The notes beneath the pieces are model-generated. The model saw only the letters and a program-made list of their open reading frames with translations, made no database searches and was not told where the DNA came from. A stretch of DNA of 64,000 nucleotides, taken from contig NZ_RSEB01000001.1 of NCBI RefSeq assembly GCF_003933745.1, positions 186,001 through 250,000 on the forward strand. The letters run 5' to 3'. This document shows positions 8,584 to 15,974 of the stretch, one piece after another; position 1 is the first letter of the stretch, and each line of letters opens with the position of its first letter. The translations under genes were made by a program, and so were the position numbers. Origin of the DNA: Glycomyces terrestris (lineage in GTDB: Bacteria > Actinomycetota > Actinomycetes > Mycobacteriales > Micromonosporaceae).

Positions 8584-9270
8584 TCAGCGCTGGGAATCGC
8601 GGATCCACTGGCGCAGCGTCGGATTGTCGGCGGTGGTGATGACGCTGACCGTCCGGCGGACGTACCGGTCCGCGTCGAGCAGGGCCAGCATGCTCGCGGC
8701 CAGGTCCACCCGGGCGGTGAACCGGCCGTCCGCGAAGCCCTCCACCAGCGTGTAGTCGGTGACCGCGGGCAGCTCGAAGAGGGCGCTGGGGCGCACCACG
8801 GTCCAGTCCAGGTCGCCGACGCGCAGATGCGACTCCATTCGCCGCATGTCGTCGTACAGCGTCCTGCCGACCACCCGGGTCACGTAGGGCAGCAGCAGCC
8901 GGTTGAACCAGAAGCCCCCATCGGAGTACGGGTGCGGTTCGACCCCGCTGGAGCTGACCACCGCGATCCTGCGCACTCCGTGTCGGCGCATCGCCGCCGT
9001 GATGTTGGCCGTGCCGCGCGAGTAGGTGCTGATCGGCCCCTTCCGGGGCGGCACCCCGAGCGTCGAGAGCACCGCGTCGCGGCCGGCCACGACCGCGTCG
9101 ACCGCGGCAGGGTCGAGCACGTCGGCGCCGACCACCTCGAGCCGGTCGTGGCGCAGCGGAAACAAGTCGGGTCGCCGGGTGACGGCGGCGACGTGGTGCC
9201 CGGCCGCGAGCGCCTGGCCGGTGAGCAGGCGTCCGCTGGGGCCGCCGGCCCCGAAGACTGCGATGCGCAT
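8584..9270 (-). CDS. NAD(P)H-binding epimerase-type protein, ECF41 partner (COE class)
   Basis: 228 aa with MRIAVFGAGGPSGRLL as the Rossmann turn, then VVSSSGVEP and TVVRPSALFELP, typical of NAD(P)-binding epimerase/NmrA-like proteins. The ATG at 9270 has AAGGACTT upstream. It is divergent from the ECF41 sigma gene, and genes beside ECF41 factors are normally carboxymuconolactone decarboxylase, oxidoreductase or epimerase ('COE') genes. A promoter matching the ECF41 consensus (9304-9330) points at it, so it is very likely the direct target of the neighbouring sigma factor. Substrate unknown. Confidence 0.88.
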   Translation of the reverse strand: MRIAVFGAGGPSGRLLTGQALAAGHHVAAVTRRPDLFPLRHDRLEVVGADVLDPAAVDAVVAGRDAVLSTLGVPPRKGPISTYSRGTANITAAMRRHGVRRIAVVSSSGVEPHPYSDGGFWFNRLLLPYVTRVVGRTLYDDMRRMESHLRVGDLDWTVVRPSALFELPAVTDYTLVEGFADGRFTARVDLAASMLALLDADRYVRRTVSVITTADNPTLRQWIRDSQR

Positions 9271-9303
9271 GGTGAAGTCCTTTCTGAACGGCGTCCTGCA
9301 CGA

Positions 9304-9330
9304 GACGAGACGGGCGCGCCCGGTGTGACA
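9304..9330 (-). promoter_or_regulatory. ECF41-type promoter for the epimerase gene
   Basis: On the minus strand TGTCACA (9330-9324), exactly 16 bases, then CGTC (9307-9304). This is the full ECF41 promoter consensus. It lies 34 bases upstream of the epimerase start. Confidence 0.85.
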
Positions 9331-9344
9331 ACCGGGCCGCGGCA

Positions 9345-9371
9345 TGTCACGAACGGCCCGGCCGTCTCGTC
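9345..9371 (+). promoter_or_regulatory. ECF41-type promoter for the sigma gene
   Basis: TGTCACG at 9345-9351, exactly 16 bases, then CGTC at 9368-9371: the ECF41 consensus with one difference. It faces the sigma factor gene and implies autoregulation. Confidence 0.82.
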
Positions 9372-9409
9372 TCAGAGGGGAAGCGGAAGCCGACGCGGGA
9401 AGGGACGCC

Positions 9410-10348
9410 ATGGAGCGCGCCGAGACGTTCGAAGGGCTGCGGCCGCTGCTGTTCTCGATCGCCTACCGGATCCTCGGCAGCGTCGGGGAGGCCGAGGACG
9501 CGGTCCAGGAGGCGTGGCTGCGGTTCGAGCGGTCGCAGGCCGAGCCGAGGTCGCCCAAGGCGTACCTGTCGGCCGTGGTCACCCGGATCGCGATCGACGT
9601 CCTGCGTTCGGCCCGGGTCCGGCGGGAGGAGTACGTGGGCGCCTGGCTGCCCGAACCGGTCCTGGAGGACCCGTACGCGGACCCGGAACGGGCCGCGGAG
9701 CTCGCCGATTCGCTGTCGACGGCCGCGCTGCTCCTGCTGGAGCGCCTGAGCCCGCTCGAACGGGCCGTCTTCGTCCTGCGCGAGGTGTTCGGATTCGAGT
9801 TCGGCGAGGTCGCCGCCGCCGTGGGGCGCTCCGAGGCGGCGTGCCGCCAGCTCGCCGCCCGGGCCCGGAGGCACATGGCCGAGGGCCGGGCCCGGTACGC
9901 GGCCGACGACGCCGCCCGCGGGGAACTGGCCGAACGGTTCGTCGAGGCGTTCCGGGCGGGCGACGTCCAGAGCCTGGCCGCCCTGCTCGCGAGCGACGCG
10001 CGGCTGGTCGCCGACTCCGGCGGCAAGGCGCCCCAGTGGCGCCCCTCGTTCACCGGGGCGCGGCAGGTCACCGCCGTGCTCGCCGAGCTGGCGGCGCTGT
10101 TCGACGCCGCCCGCTGCACCGTGGAGTGCCGGCGGCTCAACGGTCAGCCCGGAGCGATCTTCCACGACCGGGACGGCAGGGTCGTCAACACCTGGTCCCT
10201 CGACATCCTCGACGGGCAGATCCAGACGATCCGCACGGTGTCGAACCCCGACAAGCTCCGGCACCTCGGCCCGGTGGCGGACGCGCAGGCCGTCTTCGAG
10301 GACGCGGCGCGCGAACGCCGCTCGGCCGCAGCGGCACAGGACGGCTGA
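9410..10348 (+). CDS. sigJ: ECF41-family RNA polymerase sigma factor with SnoaL-like C-terminal domain
   Basis: 312 aa. Sigma region 2 covers residues ~10-75 (SIAYRILGSVGEAEDAVQEAWLR split across the -10 binding helix) and region 4 covers ~110-165 (LSPLERAVFVLREVFGFEFGEVA, then a helix-turn-helix). The remaining ~140 residues form the SnoaL-like domain of ECF41 factors: the DGGGK motif reads DSGGK and the signature NPDKL is intact. In ECF41 proteins this domain replaces an anti-sigma factor. The ATG at 9410 follows GGGAAGGGA. An upstream in-frame ATG at 9344 would overlap the promoter. The gene symbol follows the mycobacterial/Streptomyces SigJ naming for this architecture. Confidence 0.92.
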   Translation: MERAETFEGLRPLLFSIAYRILGSVGEAEDAVQEAWLRFERSQAEPRSPKAYLSAVVTRIAIDVLRSARVRREEYVGAWLPEPVLEDPYADPERAAELADSLSTAALLLLERLSPLERAVFVLREVFGFEFGEVAAAVGRSEAACRQLAARARRHMAEGRARYAADDAARGELAERFVEAFRAGDVQSLAALLASDARLVADSGGKAPQWRPSFTGARQVTAVLAELAALFDAARCTVECRRLNGQPGAIFHDRDGRVVNTWSLDILDGQIQTIRTVSNPDKLRHLGPVADAQAVFEDAARERRSAAAAQDG

Positions 10349-10481
10349 GCGTCGCGGTGCCGGGTCGGCGCGAGCGGCCGTCCCGGCCGCTGCCGCATTC
10401 CCTCCGGTGTCCCGCCGGTCGTCCGCCTGGTGGCCGGCCTCCTGCGGACGCAGACTGGCAGCACGACGAAGGAGGTCGAAT

Positions 10482-10862
10482 TTGTTCACGACATTCGCCA
10501 AGCGCGCGCTGGTCGTCGGCGCCGCCATGACGGCCATGGTCCTCGCCGCATCGGGTCAGGCCCAGGCCGCCAACGCCTACCTCATCCTGAGCGATCGCGA
10601 CGGGCGCCAGCTCGGCACCATGACCCACTACGACGCGGAGACGGACCGCTTCACCGTCTGCGACACGCAGAGCGAGGGACGCAACATCATCGGGAAGCTC
10701 TACGCCGAGGGCGGCGACACCCCCCTCCTGACGATCACCGACGGCTCGGACGCCGGCTGCGACTCCAAGACCTACAACCTCCGCGCGGGGAGGACCTACG
10801 AGATGCTGGTCTACCTCAGCGGTGAATGGGAGTTCTGGCGCACCATGGAGATCACGGAATAG
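10482..10862 (+). CDS. Small secreted protein of unknown function
   Basis: 126 aa. I place the start at the TTG at 10482, six bases after the strong site GAAGGAGG. The protein then begins with a normal Sec signal peptide (FTTFAKRALVVGAAMTAM, cleavage likely after AQA). An upstream start would prepend an Arg/Trp-rich stretch. The mature part is about 95 aa, acidic, with two Cys (TVCDTQ, AGCDSK) that may form a disulfide, and looks all-beta. I do not recognise a family. It stands alone between the sigma factor and the ESX-type cassette. Confidence 0.75.
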   Translation: MFTTFAKRALVVGAAMTAMVLAASGQAQAANAYLILSDRDGRQLGTMTHYDAETDRFTVCDTQSEGRNIIGKLYAEGGDTPLLTITDGSDAGCDSKTYNLRAGRTYEMLVYLSGEWEFWRTMEITE

Positions 10863-11005
10863 GGGTCGGGGCCCCGGTCCGCGCGCCGAATCGTCCGTGC
10901 CGAATCCGTGCGCGATCCATGGAGGCCCCCTTCAGGATTGACGCCGAGCGGGGACCGAGGCCCGCATCCTGCAACACCCCGTCCTGAACGGTAGGAAACC
11001 ATCAC

Positions 11006-11131
11006 ATGCCCGTCAATGCGAGCGCGTTCCGACAGCCGCGCAAGGGAACCGACCAGCAGTCCGTCCTCAATGGGCTTATCGGGCGAGCCGATACCCGGTT
11101 CGCCGCGACGGAGAGGGAGCGCGCGGCGTGA
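11006..11131 (+). CDS. Possible 41-residue leader ORF of the ESX-type cassette
   Basis: An open frame from ATG 11006 (MPVNASAFRQPRKG) whose TGA overlaps the GTG start of the EspC-like gene as GTGA. Only a weak ribosome-binding site (TAGGAAA) is visible. It has no recognisable domain. It could be a real small protein or a translational coupler for the next gene; it could also be chance. Confidence 0.35.
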   Translation: MPVNASAFRQPRKGTDQQSVLNGLIGRADTRFAATERERAA

Positions 11132-11451
11132 ACGGCTTCGAAGTCGATCCCGAGGCGTTGCGCACCCACGCGAACCACATCGACGCGATCGTCGACGAGT
11201 TCGCCCTGGTCGGCGACGCCATGAAGTCGATCGCCGCGGCCGACAACGCGTACGGCACCCTCTGCGAGTGGATCCCGCCGATCCTGGAGGCCCGCGCCAC
11301 CGAGCAGGACCGCATCACCGGGAAGCTCGCGAGGAACCTCCGCCTGATCGCCGACGCCCTCCGCGACGCCGCCGAGTCCTACGACGAGTCCGATGAGGAC
11401 GCCCGCCTCGAGTTCAGGGCCTTCGAAGCGGAGGCCGCCGGTGGGCGGTGA
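11128..11451 (+). CDS. EspC-like type VII secretion target
   Basis: 107 aa, GTG start. It is a helical-hairpin protein of the ESX-associated EspC/DUF2580 kind: MNGFEVDPEALRTHANHID at the N-terminus, a helix, a turn (NAYGTLCEWIPP) and a second helix ending in SYDESDEDARLE. That end fits the YxxxD/E export signal of type VII substrates. It opens a cassette whose last genes encode an ADP-ribosyltransferase toxin and a small protein. It presumably is co-secreted with, or escorts, the toxin. Confidence 0.82.
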   Translation: MNGFEVDPEALRTHANHIDAIVDEFALVGDAMKSIAAADNAYGTLCEWIPPILEARATEQDRITGKLARNLRLIADALRDAAESYDESDEDARLEFRAFEAEAAGGR

Positions 11452-12168
11452 TTCGCTGGTCGCGCCGGTCGAGGACTCGCACACCTGGCTGACCGGCAAC
11501 TACCTGTGGGACGACGCGACCGCGCTGATCGGGGCCATCGAGGCCGGGGAGTGGAAGGACCAGGCCCTGGCCGGGACCGTCGCCGCGCTCGACGTGCTCT
11601 CCCTCGTCCTCGACCCGGTCGGCTCCTCGCCGAGCTCGGCGCCTCCTGGCTGATGGAGCAGGTCGAGCCGCTGCGCCAATGGCTCGACGACCTCGCCGGG
11701 GAGGCCGATGTGATCGCCTCCCACGTGGAGACCTGGAAGAACATCGGCCAGTCGAAGCTCGACTACGCCGAGCGCCTCCAGGCCGCGGTCGACCAGGACC
11801 TCGCCGATTGGCGCGGGGAGGCGGCGGACGCGTACCGGGCGAAGATCCAGCACGGCGTCAACGCCGCCGCGGGCCTGGCCGGGACCGCCTACGCGATGGC
11901 GGCGGCCACCGAGGCCGCCGGGGTGCTGGTCGCCACCACGCGCGACATCGTGCGGGAGCTCGTCGCCGGCGCGGTGGCGACCCTGGTCGTCCGCGTGCCG
12001 ATGTGGTGCGCGGAGGCGGGGATCGCCACCGTCACCCTCGGATCGACGGCTCCCGCCGTCGTCGCCCAGGTCACGGGCTTCGTCGCCGGCAAGGTCGCCC
12101 GGATCGTGTCCTATTTGATCGCTCTACAGGAGAGCCTCGCCGCTCTCAGGAAACTCATGGAGTGGTGA
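11441..12168 (+). pseudogene. ESX-type (WXG100-like) helical protein gene with a -1 frameshift
   Basis: Begins at GTG 11441, overlapping the EspC-like gene by 11 bases. The first 60 codons read GGDSLVAPVEDSHTWLTG onward to LDVLSLVLDPVGS; the frame then fails and stops at 11653. Re-reading one C near 11627-11633 restores a continuous protein (DPVGS then LAELGASWLMEQVEPL, WKNIGQSKLDYAERLQ, DWRGEAADAYRA) that ends at TGA 12168. The restored protein is about 242 aa, with a WRG turn in the WXG position and a hydrophobic segment near residue 170. A single missing C explains it. It is either a sequencing error, a true mutation, or a slip site. Intact, it would be the likely carrier partner of the toxin. 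Confidence 0.75.
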
Positions 12169-12173
12169 GCCCC

Positions 12174-12896
12174 ATGGTGACGACGGCGGCGCGACCCGGC
12201 GGCGGATCGGGCGGGGGCGGGTCCGGCGAGAACGCCGACGACTGGCCGGGCGGCGGCAGGTACGACCGGGACGACCCCGGCGGGCGCGGCGGCGCGCCCT
12301 CCAGCACCGCGGAAGCCCAGGCGAACGCGGAGGCGAAGGTCGACGCCCTCGCGGTGGGCGGCGCGGGGGCCGACGGCGGCGCAGGCGAGACGGCGTCGAG
12401 CCCCACCAGGCCCCGGCTAACCGAGGAGGACAAGCGGGCGCTGCACTACTACAGCACCACCGAGGGCGCCGACAAGCTGAACCGCTTCCTCCGAGGCGTC
12501 GACAGGTACGACGAGGCGGGGGCCCGGTCGGTCCAGGCGAAGGCCGACACCGTCTCGGTCGCCCTCTCCCACCTGCCGAAACACCCGGGCGAGACGTACC
12601 GCGGCGCCGACTTCTCGAAGCTGCCCCACGTGCTCGACCAGTACCAGCCGGGCAAGGTCGTCACCGAGGCCGCGTTCACCAGCACCAGCACCGACCCGAA
12701 GATCGCCGACAGCTTCCAGTACGACGGCGATACGCTGTTCATCATCACCGGCGAGAACGGGTCCGACATCTCGAAGTACTCGGATTACCCCGAGTCCGAG
12801 GTCCTCTACGACAAGGGCACGGACTTCCTGGTCGAGGACCGCTACACCGATCCGAAGACCGGCCAGACCGTGATCACCATGACGGAGGTGTCCTGA
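12174..12896 (+). CDS. ADP-ribosyltransferase toxin (R-STS-ExE class)
   Basis: 240 aa from ATG 12174; GTG 12165, overlapping the previous stop as GTGA, is an equally possible start. Residues 1-85 are a Gly/Asp-rich low-complexity linker without a signal peptide. The C-terminal domain holds, in order, the three marks of clostridial C3/VIP2-like ADP-ribosyltransferases: Arg in ETYRGADF, STS in AFTSTSTD, and ExE in YPESEVLY. These bind NAD+ and catalyse transfer to a target protein. It sits last but one in a cassette of ESX-type proteins, so it is probably a contact- or type VII-delivered toxin. The target is unknown. Confidence 0.85.
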   Translation: MVTTAARPGGGSGGGGSGENADDWPGGGRYDRDDPGGRGGAPSSTAEAQANAEAKVDALAVGGAGADGGAGETASSPTRPRLTEEDKRALHYYSTTEGADKLNRFLRGVDRYDEAGARSVQAKADTVSVALSHLPKHPGETYRGADFSKLPHVLDQYQPGKVVTEAAFTSTSTDPKIADSFQYDGDTLFIITGENGSDISKYSDYPESEVLYDKGTDFLVEDRYTDPKTGQTVITMTEVS

Positions 12897-13171
12897 TGAC
12901 CCGCGAGCACGAGTCCGCCGCCGAGCGGGACGCCCGCAGGGCGGCGCAACTCGAACGGCTGCACGAGCGGACCGAGCGGTCCGAGGACGCCGGCGGAGGC
13001 CGCCGCCCCGACCGCGACCGCGCGAAGCGGTTCTCCGGCCCGATCGGCCTCAACGACGACGGGTCCCCGCAGCGGGAGCTGTCCGAGGCCGAACGCCGGC
13101 ACAACGCCGACATCCGCGCGGGCCGGAAGCGGCCGGGCTCCGCGATCGAGGACCCGCCGGACCGCGATTGA
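12896..13171 (+). CDS. Small highly charged protein downstream of the toxin
   Basis: 91 aa, starting one base inside the toxin stop (TGATG) with GGAGGTG just upstream, so it is certainly coupled to the toxin gene. It is extremely rich in Arg, Glu and Asp (EHESAAERDARRAAQLERL, a likely helix) and has no hydrophobic core. The position is that of an immunity gene, but the composition is unlike known compact immunity proteins. It could be a disordered immunity peptide or a chaperone. Family unknown. Confidence 0.7.
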   Translation: MTREHESAAERDARRAAQLERLHERTERSEDAGGGRRPDRDRAKRFSGPIGLNDDGSPQRELSEAERRHNADIRAGRKRPGSAIEDPPDRD

Positions 13172-13276
13172 CCCGGCGACAGGCGGGGCGCGGCATCGTG
13201 CGCGATTCGCCTGCTGCGTCGTTCTTCACGGCGGCCTGCGCCGGCCTCGGGCGCGGGATCGCGTTGACAGGACTGC

Positions 13277-13306
13277 GTCCGGGGCCGGCCGCGGCCGGCC
13301 CCGGAC
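13277..13306. terminator. Perfect 30-bp palindrome, bidirectional terminator
   Basis: GTCCGGGGCCGGCC, a central GC, and its exact reverse complement, between convergent genes ending at 13171 and 13313. GC-only stems of this kind are common actinobacterial terminators. Confidence 0.7.
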
Positions 13307-13312
13307 GGTGCG

Positions 13313-15520
13313 CTAGCTGGTGAACAATCGCGGCAGGAAGTCGATGAGCGACAGCTGCCAGACGTCCCAGCCGTGCGGGCCGGCGATGATCGGGGCGAAC
13401 TCGTGCTCGATGCCGCGCTCCTCCATCGCCGCGATCAGGTTGAGCGTCGGCACGTAAGTGAAGTCCTGCCGATCGCCGGAGTACACCCGGATCAGCTCGG
13501 TGCCGGCGTTGACGGCGGCGACGTCGGTCCCCGCCGGCGGGGCGCCGAAGGCCGACATCGCGCCGATGTAGGCGAACTCGCCGGGATGTGTCCACAGTGT
13601 GCTGAGCGTGTGCCCCGAGCCCATGGACAGGCCGGCCAGCGCGCGCCGGCCGGGATCCCCGCTCACGTTGTACTGCTCCTCGGCCGCCGGGGCGATGCGC
13701 GTGGTCATCTCCTCGGGGAAGTCGACGCCGTTGCCGTTGGCCATCACCACGACCATCGGGACCATGGTCCCCTGCCGGTGGTGGTTGTCGAGGATGCGGT
13801 CGACGTGGCCGACCTCGAGCCAGTCGGTCCACGTCTGCCCGCCGCCGTGCTGGAGGTAGAACACCGGGTACGGCTCGGCGCGGTCGGCGTCGTAGCCCGG
13901 CGGCGTCCACACGTACGCCGAGCGCTCCTGCTCCCCCGCGGTGCTGATGTAGTTCATGACGGTCACCTCGCCGCGCTCATCGGCGGGCACCTGCGCGGTG
14001 TAACGGCCCCGGAGGGTGTCGCCGGCGACGGTGAAGGTGCTCCAGGCGGGTTCGGAGAACACCGACGTCGGGTTGTTCCGGTCCTTGTGGTCGACGCCTT
14101 CGACCTCGAACTTGTAGTAGTACGAGCCGCCTTCGAGCCGCATCGACAGGCGCCACGAGCCGTCGTCCTGCCGCGTCATCGGCGTGCGCGGCCAGCTGCC
14201 GGCCGGTCCGAAGTTGCCCCAGACGGTGACGCGGGAGGCGTCCGCGAATTCGGGGCCGGCTTCGAAGGTGACGACGCCGTTCCCGTCGACCCACGGCGTG
14301 GGCGTCGTGCCCGGGGCGGGGATCTCGCGGGCAGTGAAGGGCAGGTGGCCTTCGCTCGGACCGCCGTCCCCGGCGGGTCGGAACAGGCGCTGCGCGAAGT
14401 CGTGCAGGCTCGCCCGCCAGGTCTCCCAGGTGCCGCCGGTGGCGGGGTTGGACCCGTCCGACTGGAACTCGACGCCCGCGTCCGCGAGTCGGGCCTCCAG
14501 TGCGACGACATCGTCGTAGGCGGGGTCGGTGGCGTTGCCGCCGTACACGCGGATCAGGTCGGTGCGGTGGTTGATCTGGCGCGCCTTGCCGGGGCTGATC
14601 CTGTGGTCGAGACCGCCGGAGAACGATCCGACCTTGGTGAACGTCCCGGTGGCGGCGACGAGCGTCTCCAGTGCGAGCGCCGCTCCCCGGCCGATGCCGG
14701 CGACGGCCCGGTCGGCCGGTTCGGAGGAGAGGTGGAACGCCGCCTCCGCGGCGGGCAGGAGCGCTCTGGTGAGGTCGTGCTTGACCGCGAGCCCGTCGCT
14801 GTCGGCCATGACGACGACCATGGGCTCGGCGTCGCCGTCGAGCGTGAGGTTGTCGAGGATCTGCTTCAGGCGGCCCAGTTCCGTCCATTCGCGGTGGCTC
14901 TGGCCTTCGTCTTGCAGGAGGTAGAGCGCGGGGTACGGCTCGGCCCGTTCGGGGTCGTAGCCCGGCGGGGTCCAGACGAGCGCTTCGGCGCCGCGGCCGT
15001 ATTCGAGGGTCGCGAGCGCGCCGCCGCCTTCGACGTCAGCGAGCCACTCCGCGCCCGGGCCGGGGACGAACAGGGTGCTGAGGTTCGGCTGCGCGGTCAC
15101 CTCCTGGTCGGTCTCGGGGTTGCGGAACGCGACGGCCTCCGCGCCGGGGGCCGGGCGCACCGCGTACTGGTAGTAGTAGAGGCCCGGTTCGAGCGGGCCG
15201 ATCGTGGCGACGCGGTTCGCGTCGCCGTCGGCGTTGAACTCGGTCCAGGACCGGCCGGGCCCGAAGTTGCCCTGCACGGTGACCTGGCCGTCCTCGACGC
15301 CCGTCACCTCGTTCACGACCTCGGCGGGCACGGTGAAGCGATACACGTCCTCCACGGGGTTGTCCGGTACCTCGGACACCCACGCATCGCTGCTCACCGC
15401 CGCAGTCGCGGAGGGGACCGCCAGAAACGCCCCTGCTCCCACCGCCGCGACCGCGGCGAGCACCGCGGCAGGCTTGGAGCGGTCCGGCGGGGCCGTCCGT
15501 CGTGCGTGAGACTCCATCAT
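13313..15520 (-). CDS. Secreted two-module esterase, first module catalytically dead
   Basis: 735 aa with a Sec signal peptide (AVLAAVAAVGAGAFLAVP, cleavage after ATA). The architecture is a tandem duplication: beta-sandwich (CBM48/E-set-like, GNFGPGRSWTEF) plus esterase D/enterochelin-esterase domain, twice. The second esterase has the nucleophile elbow GLSMGSG and terminal His in GPHGWDVW. In the first, the elbow reads GIGRGAAL, with Gly in place of Ser, and the terminal GPHxW is replaced by GGTWETW. Module 1 is therefore a pseudoenzyme, perhaps a binding or structural unit. AGAGGAAG precedes the double ATG. Likely substrates are feruloyl/acetyl esters of plant polysaccharides, or siderophore/trehalose esters. 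Confidence 0.88.
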   Translation of the reverse strand: MMESHARRTAPPDRSKPAAVLAAVAAVGAGAFLAVPSATAAVSSDAWVSEVPDNPVEDVYRFTVPAEVVNEVTGVEDGQVTVQGNFGPGRSWTEFNADGDANRVATIGPLEPGLYYYQYAVRPAPGAEAVAFRNPETDQEVTAQPNLSTLFVPGPGAEWLADVEGGGALATLEYGRGAEALVWTPPGYDPERAEPYPALYLLQDEGQSHREWTELGRLKQILDNLTLDGDAEPMVVVMADSDGLAVKHDLTRALLPAAEAAFHLSSEPADRAVAGIGRGAALALETLVAATGTFTKVGSFSGGLDHRISPGKARQINHRTDLIRVYGGNATDPAYDDVVALEARLADAGVEFQSDGSNPATGGTWETWRASLHDFAQRLFRPAGDGGPSEGHLPFTAREIPAPGTTPTPWVDGNGVVTFEAGPEFADASRVTVWGNFGPAGSWPRTPMTRQDDGSWRLSMRLEGGSYYYKFEVEGVDHKDRNNPTSVFSEPAWSTFTVAGDTLRGRYTAQVPADERGEVTVMNYISTAGEQERSAYVWTPPGYDADRAEPYPVFYLQHGGGQTWTDWLEVGHVDRILDNHHRQGTMVPMVVVMANGNGVDFPEEMTTRIAPAAEEQYNVSGDPGRRALAGLSMGSGHTLSTLWTHPGEFAYIGAMSAFGAPPAGTDVAAVNAGTELIRVYSGDRQDFTYVPTLNLIAAMEERGIEHEFAPIIAGPHGWDVWQLSLIDFLPRLFTS

Positions 15521-15974
15521 CGTCGTCTTCCTCTTGTGCGCTGGTTCCCGACCGGCCGGGAGGGGCGACCGGATCGGACGTCTACACCAGGCTTGTATAT
15601 CGATAAATCAATGTCAAGGGCTGACGGGCCGTACCGGGCTTCGAGGCGAGCCTGACGGACCGATGCGAGCGGCACGCTCGAGGTCTTGTCTCGTCGATCA
15701 ACCTCGGAGCCACCATAAGCGCGCACTCTGCGAGTTCGCGGATCGGTCCTCCCGCTAGCACATCGGGAAGGATCCGAGGGCTCCGGTTCCATGACGTCGC
15801 CCGTCCGATCGTCCGGGAGCTCGTCCCTGAGGAACGAACACAGTCGCGCCGCCAGAAGGGCTGGTGTCGCTCTTCCGACAGCACTTCGAGCGGTGGGTGT
15901 CGGGTTGGTGACCGGGGAATGTCGGCCCGCAGTGCGATGATGCCCGCCGGCCGGTCGATGCGGGAGGTGCGGGC
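15521..15974. other. Intergenic region with an AT-rich patch
   Basis: A 454-base gap between divergent genes. At 15593-15620 there is a markedly AT-rich segment with the perfect 8-base palindrome TATCGATA and a TTGACA on the minus strand, probably the esterase gene's control region. GGGAGG at 15961-15966 is the ribosome-binding site of the ABC gene. I see no credible coding frame. Confidence 0.6.

Noticed and set aside
11620-11640. Programmed -1 frameshift
   Set aside because: No classic X-XXY-YYZ heptamer followed by a convincing pseudoknot was seen, so a missing base is the simpler reading.
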